5,585 nucleotides of DNA from JBBSOW01 sp038259365. GTDB lineage: Bacteria > Actinomycetota > Actinomycetes > Propionibacteriales > Propionibacteriaceae. Where the stretch lies: NCBI GenBank assembly GCA_038259365.1, contig JBBSOW010000159.1:1-5585 (forward strand), given 5' to 3'. Made by a program: the position numbers and the translations under genes. Under the pieces are notes generated by a model. That model saw only the letters and a list, made by a program, of their open reading frames with translations, did no database searches and was not told where the DNA came from. How positions within the stretch are numbered: position 1 is the first letter of the stretch; each line of letters starts with the position of its first letter. Positions 5,562 through 5,585 of the stretch are shown piece after piece.

Positions 5562-5585
5562 AAGGGGAAAGCAACGTGACAGCGA
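5562..5585 (+). CDS. Start of a coding sequence leaving the window (RBS plus GTG)
   Basis: A purine-rich AAGGGGAAAG (5562-5571) precedes a GTG at 5576; the GGGG core is seven bases or more from the start. Only three codons (M-T-A) lie within the window, so the product cannot be named. The promoter candidate, terminator-like hairpin and inverted repeat upstream all support a real transcription unit beginning here. The listed range includes the ribosome binding site; coding begins at 5576. Confidence 0.5.

Noticed and set aside
1..5585. tRNA, rRNA, CRISPR array, transposase or attachment site
   Set aside because: I saw no cloverleaf sequences, regularly spaced repeats, transposase motifs or matched terminal repeats.

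Overview
The window comes from a high-GC actinobacterium. The third codon position is strongly G/C in the main gene, GTG starts are used, and the RelFG-type toxin-antitoxin pair closely resembles the mycobacterial one, so a mycolic-acid or Pseudonocardia-like lineage is plausible. The species cannot be fixed from this sequence.

Layout. (1) Positions 3-2300 (+) are one uninterrupted reading frame, open at the left edge. It joins the C-terminal part of an EthA/MymA-like flavin monooxygenase (Baeyer-Villiger type), a complete classical short-chain dehydrogenase (SDR) and a complete alpha/beta hydrolase. All catalytic residues of the last two modules are visible. The domain set suggests an alcohol-ketone-ester-acid cascade on one chain. 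(2) Positions 2429-3328 (+) are a gene graveyard. The sensor half of a probable AraC-family regulator is broken by a frameshift and runs directly into an epoxide hydrolase remnant that has lost its start and its catalytic middle. (3) Positions 3426-3806 (+) hold a small intact VOC/glyoxalase-like protein. (4) Positions 4446-3856 (-) hold an intact RelFG-type toxin-antitoxin operon with a probable leaderless promoter. (5) Positions 4447-4851 are about 400 bases without a recognised gene, somewhat richer in A/T near the toxin-antitoxin promoter and holding several short palindromes. (6) Positions 4852-5342 (+) hold a VapB-like ribbon-helix-helix antitoxin with no VapC. It overlaps, in another frame, a GNAT acetyltransferase remnant whose acetyl-CoA-binding core has been excised. 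(7) Positions 5477-5585 hold two inverted repeats, a promoter candidate and a strong ribosome binding site ahead of a GTG start at 5576 whose gene leaves the window.

The fusion enzyme, the VOC protein and the RelFG pair look functional. The regulator, epoxide hydrolase and acetyltransferase are debris in which recognisable ends survive and middles are missing. This is what one would expect of a deletion-prone accessory segment. The most distinctive item is the three-enzyme fusion, which is either a natural cascade enzyme or a recent merger of a mymA-like operon. No RNA genes, CRISPR arrays or transposases were seen.
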